Assembly: GCA_018296165.2 (NCBI GenBank)
Contig: JACKQL020000097.1
Coordinates: 1 to 64,000 of the forward strand
Length of the DNA stretch: 64,000 bases
Reading direction: 5' to 3'
DNA from: Termitomyces sp. T153
Taxonomy: Eukaryota > Basidiomycota > Agaricomycetes > Agaricales > Lyophyllaceae
This document shows positions 8,246 through 18,428 of this stretch, one piece after another. Under the pieces are notes generated by a model that did not search any database, was not told where the DNA came from, and was given only the letters and a program-made list of their open reading frames with translations. Each line of letters begins with the position of its first letter. Within the stretch, counting starts at the first letter, position 1. Both the position numbers and the translations under genes were made by a program.

Positions 8246-11033
8246 CTACCCTACCCTGTCCGTGATGCCCGTATTATCTCCACACATACAATCAAATAAC
8301 TCCAATGTCTACGGTCTACCCGTGCCTGGAAACCCTTATGATTCATACAGCCCTGCCCAACTTGCTGAGGCACATTGAGTCGCGGATCTGACACCAAACG
8401 TCCCCTCCACTCCGGTTACATCCATACAACGGCTCCCCCCACGGACACCCTCCCCAACTCACACCCAACCTCCAACCCCTCGCGCAAACCGTCAAATCAT
8501 CTCCCACCCCACTCTTACCCTCTCTGCCAACTCCGTTCTCTCGCACAAAGTTGACCCCAACAACACCCAAAGAACAGCATTTCAAAACCCAGCAACCACC
8601 CAACCAAATGAGCGACAATGTCTCCAGCACCGTGACAACCCTCCGACAAACAATAATGCCAACCCGCCGCAAAACAGTTGCCCATTGCGCGAAGGATCGC
8701 CAGCCACGATGAGACCACTGAGAACGCACTTCCCCAAAGCCCGCCTGTGGATCCACTGAACCACTAACAACCCCGAAGGCCGATGCGACTAATCACCAAC
8801 AACAGAGCAAGAACCCCAGACCTAGGCTACGCTCCAACCCTGGAACCTGCTTCTGGACCTCGGCCGACTTGGCTGTCACCTCCGCTCCACAAATAAAGGG
8901 GCCCCGACACCCCCGACCTGACCTCGACAACTCCGGAACAAGACCAAGACATCCCCGAGCCTCTAGACAGACAGGAAAAGAATGGCTACGCACCCTCCAC
9001 CCCGCCACCTGAAGCACAGCCCCAAAGTTAATAAGGAGAACCATGGCACCCCACTCCCAACAAGGGACAACTCCGGACCACGCCGCTATTTCACCACCCT
9101 CCCCCACACAATCTGGAGCCCCTGACAATGAGGACCCTGGACGCCAAACCCCCCCCGCATGCCACCCCCAAACCTAAACTCCACCACCAGACTCTGCCAC
9201 CTCCCATGAAGGAATCCCCAGCATAGGAGCCACCCCGAACTAACTATAGGAAAAAGGACCCTATACGAAGTAGTTCCCTAAGTACTCTAAATTCGCTGAC
9301 ATGTTCATATAAGGGAGGGAGAAGCCCCACCATCACCCAGAAAACGATGATCAGCCATTTAAGCGACCTGACGACCCAAAGGGCACATGCTCCAATATCC
9401 TTAAAGGACCTCCCCCACCTGGCTCGACGACCCAAACAACCCTGCACCAGCCCAAAACTGCCCGACCCAGACCCCCTCCGAACCCCTCGACACAGCTCTG
9501 GACCCTGGCAACATGACTACAGGGCCTCTGCTCCGACTACAACATCTCCTCAAGAGGACTTACGGTGCCAACCCAACAACAATGCCCTGGTAGCCCCAAC
9601 TCTCCAACATAAATCACCACCCACTCCAAATCCCACCCCTACGCCGGAATATGCCCGTCGAACAGGGACCACATCATCGGAGCACCCAGAAGCAAGCCAC
9701 ATACAAGTATCCTCTTTGGAGTACCCAGAAGCAGGCCACATGCGAAGTAATCTCTTGGAGTACCCCAAAGGTTGCTGATGCCTTCCCCAAGAAGCGAGTG
9801 GTGCCTCTCCCCACTGCCACCCCGCATTTGCAACAATCTCCAGGCTGCTCCGGAACACAAATGAAGAGTTGCCTCAACCCTGCCATGACTCCCGGGGAGC
9901 CCCACTCCAGTGCCTCCCCACGGCCGACCTCCCCGCCGCCCCCCAACAACCATGAACAACCAACAAACCCCCACCGAGTGACTCTTGTGTCGACTCTGGG
10001 ACCACCCACTTCTTCTCCGATGAAGGAACCATCGACCCCAGGTAGGAACAACCCTTGGGACAAGCCCCAAAGCATCTCCGCTGAGGCAGGCCATTCCCCA
10101 ACCAACCCCCACGCTGCCCAAAAGAAACATCCACTAACACAACTCCAACAGACCTCCAAACTCGGGGGAGTATCAGAAATACATAAGACCCCTCTGTCCA
10201 TCTCGGGACTTACCCTTGGTCAGGAAAGCAATGTCACGGAGATGATCTGGAACCTCAAATTACGGCCCCGGACCCCAAAGGAACTGGTCGGGACTGATCA
10301 CCCCGCATCCTGCCCTCTTGGTCATCGACACTCCAGAGCACACCAAAGCACCACTCGAAACATGCCCGTCCACAGACGCAACACTCCGGAACACAACCCC
10401 GACCCGGACCAACTATGCTGCGAGGACGAACCTCGCCCCACCAAACCCCGCCAATGAAGAAGGCCCTGCCACCTTTGCCACCAGCGCCGGCATAAGGGCC
10501 AGATCATGGGAAGACCTCCGTTCCCCCCCCGCCAACCGCACTACCAAGAAAACCAAAGCCCTGGACCCGCTGGGCACTGTGAGAGATTCGAAGGTCCGCC
10601 CTCCGATACCAATACGGTGCACGTCCCAGCCACAGACAAAAGAAAACCCCTACACCCCTGGTTGGAAATTTCGAGAATCGAACTCAATAACACCGCCCCA
10701 AAATGCCATGGACGTCCACTGGAGAACTCCCACCACCCCCGCTAAACCTCGGGAGCCCTCCCTGCGATGCCCCGCCCCATCCCAACAAACTCCAGGACTA
10801 GCCAGCACAGATAGGCACTAGCGGGCGTAACCCCCGCCTCTGGATTCACTAGGGATTCAACTCCCTCTCACACCCCTGCATGTTTCGCTTACTTTGCCCT
10901 CACACAAACTAAAGCCTCACTTCACATGCCCAGGGACCAAGAAAGGGACATGTTCGCATACTAAAATTATATATACAAAAGGCGAGGGAGGCAGCAAGTC
11001 CGAGAGCAACAAGAAGCGAGGCCTGCACCCATC
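8246..11033. other. family S copy 1 internal region, no recognisable protein
   Basis: GC-rich, saturated with CTCCGG/CCCCG words, which gives many long but low-complexity Pro/Ser/Thr-rich or Gly/Arg-rich frames on both strands. None shows a retroelement domain (no zinc knuckle, DSG, YxDD or HHCC). I read it as non-coding leader or decayed gag-pol and call no genes. Confidence 0.5.
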
Positions 11034-12164
11034 TCACTCCCTCCCCGGACCCCCCGGCAACCCAACCTCCAGGTCGACTTCCATCTGGGCCTGCACCACC
11101 ACTAAGATCTCCGCCAACCCTGGCAATGCCTCCCCCACGTCAGCCGCCACCTCCCACCATGACCCCAGGGCCACCGCATTGTGTCGCCGATGCCCTGCCA
11201 ACAACCTCTCCAATCGCGCCATCCCCTGCTGCAACTCTGGAGGCTGAACTGCAGACCCCTGCATCAACCCGTCCTGAATTGACGCAAACGCTGCGGAGGC
11301 ACCGTCCAAGAGGACCCGATGCTCCCGCACCCAGCTTAAACCCAGAAAATGAGCTGTTAGTAATGAACGGAGGAATGGGAGACAACTCACAAAGGATTCC
11401 TGCGCGCCCCAAAGTGGCCTCGTTGGCCAACCAATCCTCCCTCCACCTCGCCACCTCCAGCTCCACCCACAACGCATCCCCCTCCAGAACTTGTCCCTGC
11501 CCCTCCACTTCCCCTGCGGGCTGCCCCTCCATCTGCGTCAGACGCTCCCGCAAGCCCCGCACCTCTAACGCTCGCTCCGTTGCCACACGCACCAAAGTGT
11601 TCCTCTCCCACTCCATTGCTTCTTTCTCCGTCCGCGCCATGTCATGGTCCTCCCTCGCCCATTGGAGCTCATCCTCCTGTACTGCCAATGACGTCGTCAA
11701 AGCCTCCACCTGCTTGCAAAGAAAGACCTCTGTGATCGAAGGAATCGGCGTGGGAGGACTTGACGACCGTTCCGAGGGAACGCCCAGGGTAGAAGAAAAA
11801 AGGAAGGACTCCAGAGGCCCCGCCAATGACTCGCGCCCACGTGGCCTCTTGCTGGGTCCTGCCCCCGAGGGTGGGGAGGCTCGACGCTTCCCCCAAACCA
11901 CCGCCGAGGACGCCCCCTTTCCCTTCGGCAATGCAGGATGAAACTTGGTCCGTTTCGGAACCCCCAGAAAATCCACCACCACCACCACAGATGACTCTAC
12001 AAAAGCCCCGTCAATCATCCCAAAAAGACAAGTCGACACCACTTACGACTCCAGTCCCTGATGCTAGCGTGGCGCCGACGCTCAAACTCCTCCCCCCCAC
12101 TGTCATACACTACCACCTCGTCCAAATCGGCAGGAGAGACTACTGGATTGCTGGGGGAAGACAT
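11034..12164 (-). CDS. antisense spliced gene in family S: coiled-coil protein
   Basis: Three exons on the strand opposite to the element: 12164-12047, 11996-11391 and 11353-11034 (or 11334-11034). Intron 1 is GTAAGT...TTGTAG. Intron 2 starts GTGAGT, has the branch sequence TTACTAAC, and ends at CTAACAG (37 nt, keeps the frame, 347 aa) or at TTTAAG (56 nt, breaks it). Copy 2 has TTTAG at the corresponding place, giving 341 aa in frame. The protein has an acidic N-terminus (DLDEVVVYDSGGEEFERR), a basic Ser/Pro stretch with possible nuclear signal (GPSKRPRGRE) and a heptad-rich coiled coil around exon 2 residues 130-230. Function unknown. It could be a Gag-like protein if the element's orientation is misjudged. 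Unlike copy 2, no internal stops. Confidence 0.6.
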
Positions 12165-12363
12165 GATGAAATTTGGGAAATTCCAGGGTATGTCCAAAGC
12201 TTTTAATTGATTGAGGAGAACCCTGACAAAGTGGCGGCCGCGCTTCGACTTCGTCTCCCACGCCGCTATCACTTGCTGCGGATTGATCAATATTGCTTGG
12301 CTTTGACTCCCATGCCCCACCGATCCCCGTCCTGCCCCCCGCGTCTCGAAGGGTCTCGATGCT

Positions 12364-12376
12364 GAAGGGGGGGTGA
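12364..12376 (+). promoter_or_regulatory. polypurine tract, family S copy 1
   Basis: TGAAGGGGGGGTGA-type purine run directly before the 3' LTR. The same G-run plus TGA/TAA ends Gypsy A (21786-21797) and the relic at 3111-3123. In retroelements it primes plus-strand DNA, so it fixes the direction of the element. Confidence 0.85.
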
Positions 12377-13544
12377 TGTCACGACCCATCCCCTGAACCC
12401 CTGCACATCGTCCATCAACCCCCCGACCCCCAAAAAACCCCCGACGCTCCGCCAAACTTCCGCCCATGCCCTGCGCCTATTTCGGCTAACTCTGATGCCT
12501 CCCCGGCTAACTCCGATGGCCCCCTGGCCAACTTCAATGCCTTCCCCACAGCCACTGACACTTACCCTGGGTCTCCCAAACCCTGAGAACCACCCCCGCT
12601 GTTCCCAATCTTTGCCACTCATCATCAACTCAACACCCTGGTTCCTCCAACCTATTCCGGAGTATCACGACAACCTCGGGGCAACCCGCATTCCCCAATG
12701 ATCCCATCAACGTATCAGCGTGGCCCGATCCTCGATCACAACCAACACCCGCCCACTCCATCGAGCTCTGCCAAGCCCCGCCGCTGCAGCTGACATACCC
12801 CAAAGTTCTCCAGTAGTCAGTATATAAGCCGTCGAGTAGCTCTTTGTACTCTAGTCTTGATATTGCTTAACGTTACCTATGGTCTGATTGTTTCTTTCTC
12901 GTGTTTTGTGTTTCATGTTTTGTGTCTTGTTCTCCTTACTTTCAGTCTCCCGGTCTTATCTCAGTCTCCTGGTCTTATCTCAGTCTCCTGGTCTTGTCTC
13001 GTATCCATTTCGTTATTGTTCTTGTTATCGTTTCGTATCTCCACTCGAATCTACTCTTGTTCCATATCGACTCCATTCCATTTCATCTGATGCTGTCTCA
13101 GTGACTCCGTCCGGCCATTGTGCCCAAGTCCTCATCAACCTAAACGACCTCACAAACTCCGCAATTACAATCACGAACTCCGACACTCCTTCACCAGGTC
13201 CAAACCTCGCTCTTCACTTGGTCCCAGACTCCATCAACTCCAATTGATCTCCCATCAAACCCCAGCTCTGCTCCCATTGATCACACAGCCGCCTACTCCT
13301 TTGCTTCTGCGAATCTCCCATATGGTCTTCTGCCTGAACCCCGCCAAGACTGTCCCATTTCCCCGCAATCCGACTTCTCCGGACCTTCCTGGATCTGTCC
13401 GGATCACATCCCACTGACTATCCGCACAAGCCATCAGTGCCCGGAACGTTTTCAAGTGTTCGGTTACCAGTGCAAGGGGATCACGCCCGCCTAGTAAGGA
13501 CTTGCCCAGTGCAGCTGAGCCCCCGAGGTCAGTGGAACCTGACA
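12377..13544 (+). repeat. 3' LTR, family S copy 1
   Basis: 1168 bp, from TGTCACGACCC to GGAACCTGACA, gap-free alignment to the 5' LTR. The differences I see (for example TGTCACG against TGTCATG, CCATCCC against CCGTCCC, GTCAGTGG against GTCAGCGG) are all CpG against TpG or CpA. The TATA box is near 12821. Confidence 0.93.
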
Positions 13545-13549
13545 GTTCA
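13545..13549. repeat. target site duplication GTTCA, right
   Basis: Matches 7060-7064. Interrupted Gypsy B integrase coding sequence resumes here on the minus strand. Confidence 0.92.
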
Positions 13550-14059
13550 TGCCACCATTTAAATGTGAAATTAGGATCTCAATTGCTGACAATTGAGCTT
13601 GGGAAGCCATGTAGCCTCACAATCTTGCACATGTATATCCAGGACAGCTGTGCACTGGAATCAGGTGCACCATGCTTGTCATGCAACAGATAACTACCCA
13701 AAGATAGTTATACCTCTTAGGTTAGAGAATGGGCCTATAAAGTCCATTCCATTGGAACCCCAGGGCTTAACTGGAATGGGCAGGGAGTGTAATTTCCCTG
13801 AAGAGAGATGATTGCTCCCCTTTGCCCACTGGCATGACTGACATGTGGCACAGAATGCATGTGCATCTGTAGCCACTGTTGGCCACCAATACCAACAACA
13901 GATATATTCTGTCATTCTTTGAGCACCAAAGTGCTCAATTACATAATGTGCTTGGTCAAGCAGTTTGGTTACCATCTCCCACTCACAAGGGATGCCCAGC
14001 ATCTTGTGGCCTAAGAGATTAGTAGTCCAAATTAGCTTGTTCAAAGCATTGGATATCAT
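13550..14059 (-). pseudogene. Gypsy B integrase N-terminal half
   Basis: Contains the zinc-binding domain (HFGAQRMTEYICCWYWWPTV then CATCQSCQWAKG, the HHCC finger) and the start of the catalytic core (MDFIGPF, first Asp of DDE). Homology continues weakly through several stops (CEATWLPKLNCQQLRS) up to the insertion point at 13550. The C-terminal half is at 7059-6236. It directly abuts the RT fragment, so the RNase H domain has been deleted. Confidence 0.88.
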
Positions 14060-14078
14060 TGTAGGTCCTAAGAGTGTG

Positions 14079-14780
14079 CTACTCCTGGATCCTGTTCAAC
14101 TTATCCATATCAGAACGTATACCTTGCATGTCAATAATATGGCTGAGGCAGTCTACACACTCAGCATATAGCTTGCACTTCTTCCATTTGAGGTACAGCT
14201 TGTTCTTGCATAGTTTTTCAAAGACTACTCTGAAATGCTGCTCATGCTCCTCAATGGAGTCTGAAAAGACAAAAATGTTGTCTAAATACACATGCATCTA
14301 TTTTCCAATGATGTCCCTAAAAATGAATGTCATCAGCCATTGAAATGTTGCTAGTGCATTACAGTTGCCAATCTGCATGATATTACTGCAATATGTACCA
14401 GTGATGGTTATGAATGCAGTCTTTCATACATCTAATGTATATGTCCTCACTTGCTCATACACATCTGTGAGGTCAGTTTTTGACCTCACTAGTGCATGGG
14501 CTACGTCTTTCCTAATGACCTCTTGATCTGGTAAGAGTATTATGTCCTTAACAGTATTGTTGTTGCATTGGCATGCATCTAATGCCATTTACAAGGACCC
14601 ATCTTTTTTAGGAATACACAGTAATGGTGCAGCCTGGTCAGCTGCACAAGGTTCCCACCACTTAGCACACACATAGCAATCAATTTTATCTTGCAACTGC
14701 TGCTGAAGTGACTTAGGGCACCTTGGCATAAAGTGTAAGTACCATTTGGTCTGATCTATGAGATTTATCTCATGATTCAC
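14079..14780 (-). pseudogene. Gypsy B reverse transcriptase
   Basis: Fragments in order: an N-terminal block (NHEINLIDQTKWYL; QAAPLLCIPKKDGSL, the VxKKDGS region) at 14780-14589, a middle block with stops, and the palm block at 14297-14079 with MHVYLDNIFVFSDSIEEHEQ. The catalytic YLDD motif reads YLDN. The last Asp is replaced by Asn, explained by GAC-GAC to GAC-AAC at a CpG. Inactive. Confidence 0.88.
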
Positions 14781-14786
14781 TTTACA

Positions 14787-15137
14787 TTATGGAGGAAGTT
14801 CCTCCTTAGTTCCATTGACTATGTCCTGGAACTCATTGTACCACTGATGTTGAAAGTGAGGAATACTGCCTTCTGTTAGCTTGGAAGGCTGTACCTTCCC
14901 ATTGTCTATGCTAGGCCAAGAACAATATTCATTCTTGGCCACCTTTGACTGTGGCACCACCTTTGCATACTTGTCCTGCAAAGCCATCAAATGAATCTCT
15001 GATTTGTCTGGTATGTTTAGCTGGGCAGGACAACAGTTTGTTCTACCTTTTGCATCATTCCATGAGTATTCAAAATCACCAGGTTTGGATATCTCATCCT
15101 CCATAGCCAGTCTGTATACTTCACCCACAGGAGTCAA
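14787..15137 (-). pseudogene. Gypsy B protease-RT linker
   Basis: About 116 residues ending YNEFQDIVNGTKEELPP, which in related basidiomycete Gypsy pol proteins directly precedes the NHEINLID block of RT. No catalytic motif of its own. The neighbouring stretch 15138-15490 is the same linker with stops and frameshifts. Confidence 0.7.
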
Positions 15138-15490
15138 TCTTCTTACTCCTTCCTGCTATGTCAGGTCAGCTATAACTTGAAAATCCACTTCTGTGGCATT
15201 TGTGGATTGTATGCCCATTCAAGGGTAGGCCTTGGAATTGGTCTATTCCAAATCCTTTGCTCTCTTGTCATTGAAGGACCAATTTGATCCTTCTGGCATA
15301 CTCTCCCCCCCTCCTGAAGAGTACTCTTCTGATACTCTTCCTCCAAAATCAGTAAAGATGGATAGTCCCTGGATAAACCCTTTGTCACTCACACCTTATT
15401 GTCATCTACTACCTCTTCCATGGTGGGCTGCCTCAGTCCACTAGGGAGTCATGGCCATTTGTCACACCACTTCTCCACAGTATGGAAGCA

Positions 15491-15865
15491 TTATGCATGC
15501 CCATCAGCATCCTCCAGCTCCAACTTGTGAGCTGGGGTTGCTATCTCATCAATGACCACCTTGTTATTTTCAAAGCCTAAAAGGACCTTATAGGCCCTTA
15601 TGAATAGTGTCTCTACAATCATGTCATAGTGATCAAAATTTGCAATGTCCACATAGACATTGCAGAACTTGCCAGGGGCCTTCATAGTCACCCTGGCTCC
15701 ATAGTTCACAATGGAATGACTTTCAATTGTTCCTAGCTGCAGGGTGATGGGTGTGGCCAGTGGTGCCACATGTATTCCAGTCACATGAGCAAACAATGGT
15801 GTGATTCTGGAAATCATACTCCCAGAATCCCACAGTGTCCATGCTTGGTGGCCATTAACCTCCAC
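15491..15865 (-). pseudogene. Gypsy B aspartic protease
   Basis: About 125 residues beginning MEVNGHQAWTLWDSGSMISR. WDSGS is the active-site D-S/T-G motif of retropepsins. The domain continues with TLQLGTIESHSIVNYG and YVDIANFDHYDMIVETLFIR (the second hydrophobic-glycine region, degraded) and KVLLGFENN. It lies between the gag zinc knuckle and RT, the normal Gypsy order. Confidence 0.85.
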
Positions 15866-16224
15866 TCAGGTGATGAGACACTCTTTGTCTTGTGCTGGCA
15901 GCACTGGTTGGTCCATGGCATCTTTAGCTGCCATAATCCATACCTTATGCATGCAAACCTTATTACTAGGTTTCTTCTTCCCATGTTTGGCAGCATGGAC
16001 CTCTGTGAGGGCAAACAGTCCCTCACTATCACTACTCTGAGTATATAGTACTCATTCTCATATGTTTTCAATTCAATATACTCCTCCTCATTCTCATGCA
16101 TTCCTTTGGACTCAGCTGCATTCTCCTTGTTAACCTCAGCAGGCTCTTCTTCCTGCTAATCATCAACATCTTCCACATCTGAAGAGGCAGCAGTATGTGC
16201 TGCTTGCACAAATACTCAAGGAGC

Positions 16225-17580
16225 TGGCTTAGCTGGCTCCTTGCATTTGCAGAAAAAATGCCTGACCTTTCTGCACCTGTAACAGTTAGTGGATTGTCTG
16301 GCATCCTTGCCTGGCTGGCCAGATGCTATGGCTACCATGTTTTTCCCTGAAGCAAGATGTTTTTACTTGCTGCCTGTACTGCACTTGCAAGTTGAGAAGG
16401 CCCTGGGCCTAAACCAACTTGCAGTTGCATAAGTTTTAAGGCCATGCATGCAGTGGGCCTCTTTACCAACCTAAATGATTATGGGCAGACATGATGTCCA
16501 ACCACTTTTGTATGCTTAGCCAAGGCAGTCCCAAGCTTTGGAGAGTGCACTGCTGCTAATGACAGCTGCCATCTTGACCAACTCCTTGTGCTGTGCCCTA
16601 AGTAGTGCACAGCAGTTTTAATGCTACTCTCATAAGCCTTCACCTCTGAGATAAACACTTCAACAGTATTCACTTTGATAGCAAGCCTGCCATTGTGTAT
16701 TAATGCCACAAGCATGTCAGAGGGTATCCTCTCCAAAAACTGCTCATGAATAGTGAATTTGTTAGGGAACATGGCCATGTTTTGAGCATGGTCAAGCAAG
16801 GCATCATAGAATCCTTGCACTACCTTGTCAACTGCATACACCTCATCATAGAATGCATTGCATGCATCTTGCATTGTCAAGGGCTGTACAAGTTGATTGT
16901 ACAATCTGAGGATCACATCCTTAAATCTCCAGTGGGACTGGGCTTGGTTGACATATATTACATGTTGCAGGTACCATTTCAGGGCACCTGCAGTGAGGAA
17001 GTCCATTAAAATCAGGACTTTCTTATGCTTGTGCTCATCTCCACCATATTGGGCTACTGTATAAAACATGCAGATGCTCATTAACCAGTCTTCAAGTTCA
17101 CTGAACTTGGCAGAGCTGGCATATGGAGTGATTGTCTTTGACAGATCACTCCTCCTAAGCTTGAGTCCATCTGGAATTGCCAGTTGGACAGCAAGCATTT
17201 GCTTCATCACTATTCATAGACAATCATGCATTGTCTGGTGGTGATATTTGAGAGCCTCCTCCACTCCAGGAGTGGTGAATTGCCCACAGTGTTGTGGTGG
17301 CATTAAAAACTGCCATGGCTGTCTCTCTGAGAGGACTGTAGTTCTCCTTCCACCAGCTCTATGACCTCCATCATCCTCTTTATCCACCAAATCATTACCT
17401 AGTCCATTAGGATCTGGTGGACCTCCTCCTGGGGGCAGTGATGGTCCTCAACCAGGAAAAGGCAGTCCTCTTCTGGGTCTTCCACCACCTCCACCTGACC
17501 CAGGCAGTTCTTGACAAGGTGTCAAGGGTGGAGTGGACTCAAGATCACTGAGGTAATCCCCATCAGATATCTACTCCACT
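16225..17580 (-). pseudogene. Gypsy B Gag: Pro/Gly-rich N-terminus, capsid, zinc knuckle
   Basis: The capsid-like core (17210-16479, 243 residues) has FSELEDWLMSICMFYTVAQY, then LILMDFLTAGALKWYLQHV and VVQGFYDALLDHAQNMAMFP, typical of basidiomycete Gypsy Gag. A CX2CX4HX4C zinc knuckle (CYRCRKVRHFFCKC) lies near 16286-16243 in another frame. Upstream to about 17580 are Gly/Pro-rich residues. Stops and shifts occur between blocks, so it is not functional. Confidence 0.85.
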
Positions 17581-17751
17581 CATTGCTTAGTTCCCAGACC
17601 AATTTGGAGGGGCATTCCCTCTTTGGTTGGTTGGCCTATGATGCACATTAGGGCTACTCATAGTCCCAACATGCTCATCTACCAGAAGAGAGTGAGATTC
17701 TTGCTCTTCCCTCTTTATGGGCCTTGTACATTCTAGTGGAGTGTGATTCTC
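17581..17751. other. Gypsy B leader remnant
   Basis: Minus-strand reading gives a plausible Gag start region with several stops. It is cut off at the first base of the Gypsy A LTR. Confidence 0.4.
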
Positions 17752-18310
17752 TGGCACAGGGGATGTCCCATTCCCCCTTTGTTCTGTTCTCCCTCCTTAT
17801 GGTTTTCCTTTATTCTCCTTTGCTTTTCCTATCTGCTGGTCCCAGTTCTAGCCCTCAGGCTACACTGGTTCTCTGTTCATAATTCTGACAAGTGTTGCCC
17901 CCTTCTATATGGCCTCTTACCAGACCCCTGGATTGTTTTCTGTATTTCAGGCCTACTGCTCATCATAGGCCTCCCATATTTCAACCACAAGTACTTTTGA
18001 CTGAGGGCTATCTGTTGACAGTATTGGTGGTGGTCACACACTGGGAGTCTGGAGATTGAGGCCATTTACAATGGATTTCCACCTTTTGATTGGACTCCAG
18101 ATTTAGTTGTTGTTGGGTGTTTTTTCCAGAAGCTCTAGAGTAAATTTTCTGAACACTGGCATTAGAGATCCTTAGACTTATTCTCTTTGGATCTCTCTCT
18201 GCCAGATGAGTAGCTAGAACTCTAGAACTTCTTGTAGATACTGCATAGACTTTGAATCTCCCTCTGCCAGTGGTGTAACTGGGCCACAGCCTCCAGAGGT
18301 TGCCCTTACA
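17752..18310 (+). repeat. 5' LTR of Gypsy A
   Basis: 559 bp, ending CAGAGGTTGCCCTTACA. The start (TGGCACAGGGGATG) is slightly rearranged compared with TGTCAGGGGATG in the solo LTR at 18655. It aligns along its length with the split 3' LTR (about 555 bp). Confidence 0.88.
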
Positions 18311-18428
18311 GCAGAACAAGTCTCTAGATTTGGTCTGGGAGCCCCCTCTTTGATTACCTGAGCTTCTACTTGGTTCCTCAAAAAGGTCTCTCTCCCACCA
18401 GTGTCTTAGTGCCCCCTATACTCCTCCT

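Larger units (their letters stand above)
7065..13544 (+). mobile_element. family S LTR retrotransposon, copy 1, complete, non-autonomous
   Basis: 6480 bp with two 1168-bp LTRs (7065-8232, 12377-13544), a 5-bp target duplication, a self-complementary primer site at 8233 and a polypurine tract at 12364-12376. These set the plus orientation. The 4.1-kb internal region is GC- and CpG-rich. I could not find protease, RT, RNase H or integrase in any frame, so it would depend on enzymes from another element. It carries a spliced gene on the opposite strand (12164-11034). LTRs differ at about 12 positions by eye, all explicable by CpG decay. Confidence 0.9.
5908..17751 (-). mobile_element. Ty3/Gypsy element B, old, interrupted and truncated
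   Basis: Minus-strand order gag (17580-16225), protease (15865-15491), RT (14780-14079), integrase (14059-13550, continuing 7059-6730) and a chromodomain-like tail (to about 6236). RNase H is missing between RT and integrase. Family S copy 1 splits the integrase. The 5' end is cut by the Gypsy A LTR at 17752, and no LTR of its own was recognised on either side. Strong CpG depletion, stops and frameshifts show it is dead and old. Confidence 0.85.

Noticed and set aside
9651..10457. 268-aa Pro/Ser/Thr-rich plus-strand frame in family S copy 1
   Set aside because: Low complexity from CCCCG/CTCCGG-rich DNA. It is not preserved as an open frame in copy 2 and has no retroelement motif.
11126..11941. 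271-aa plus-strand frame in family S copy 1
   Set aside because: It is antisense to the spliced coiled-coil exon 2, which has conserved exon boundaries in both copies. The plus frame is a shadow.
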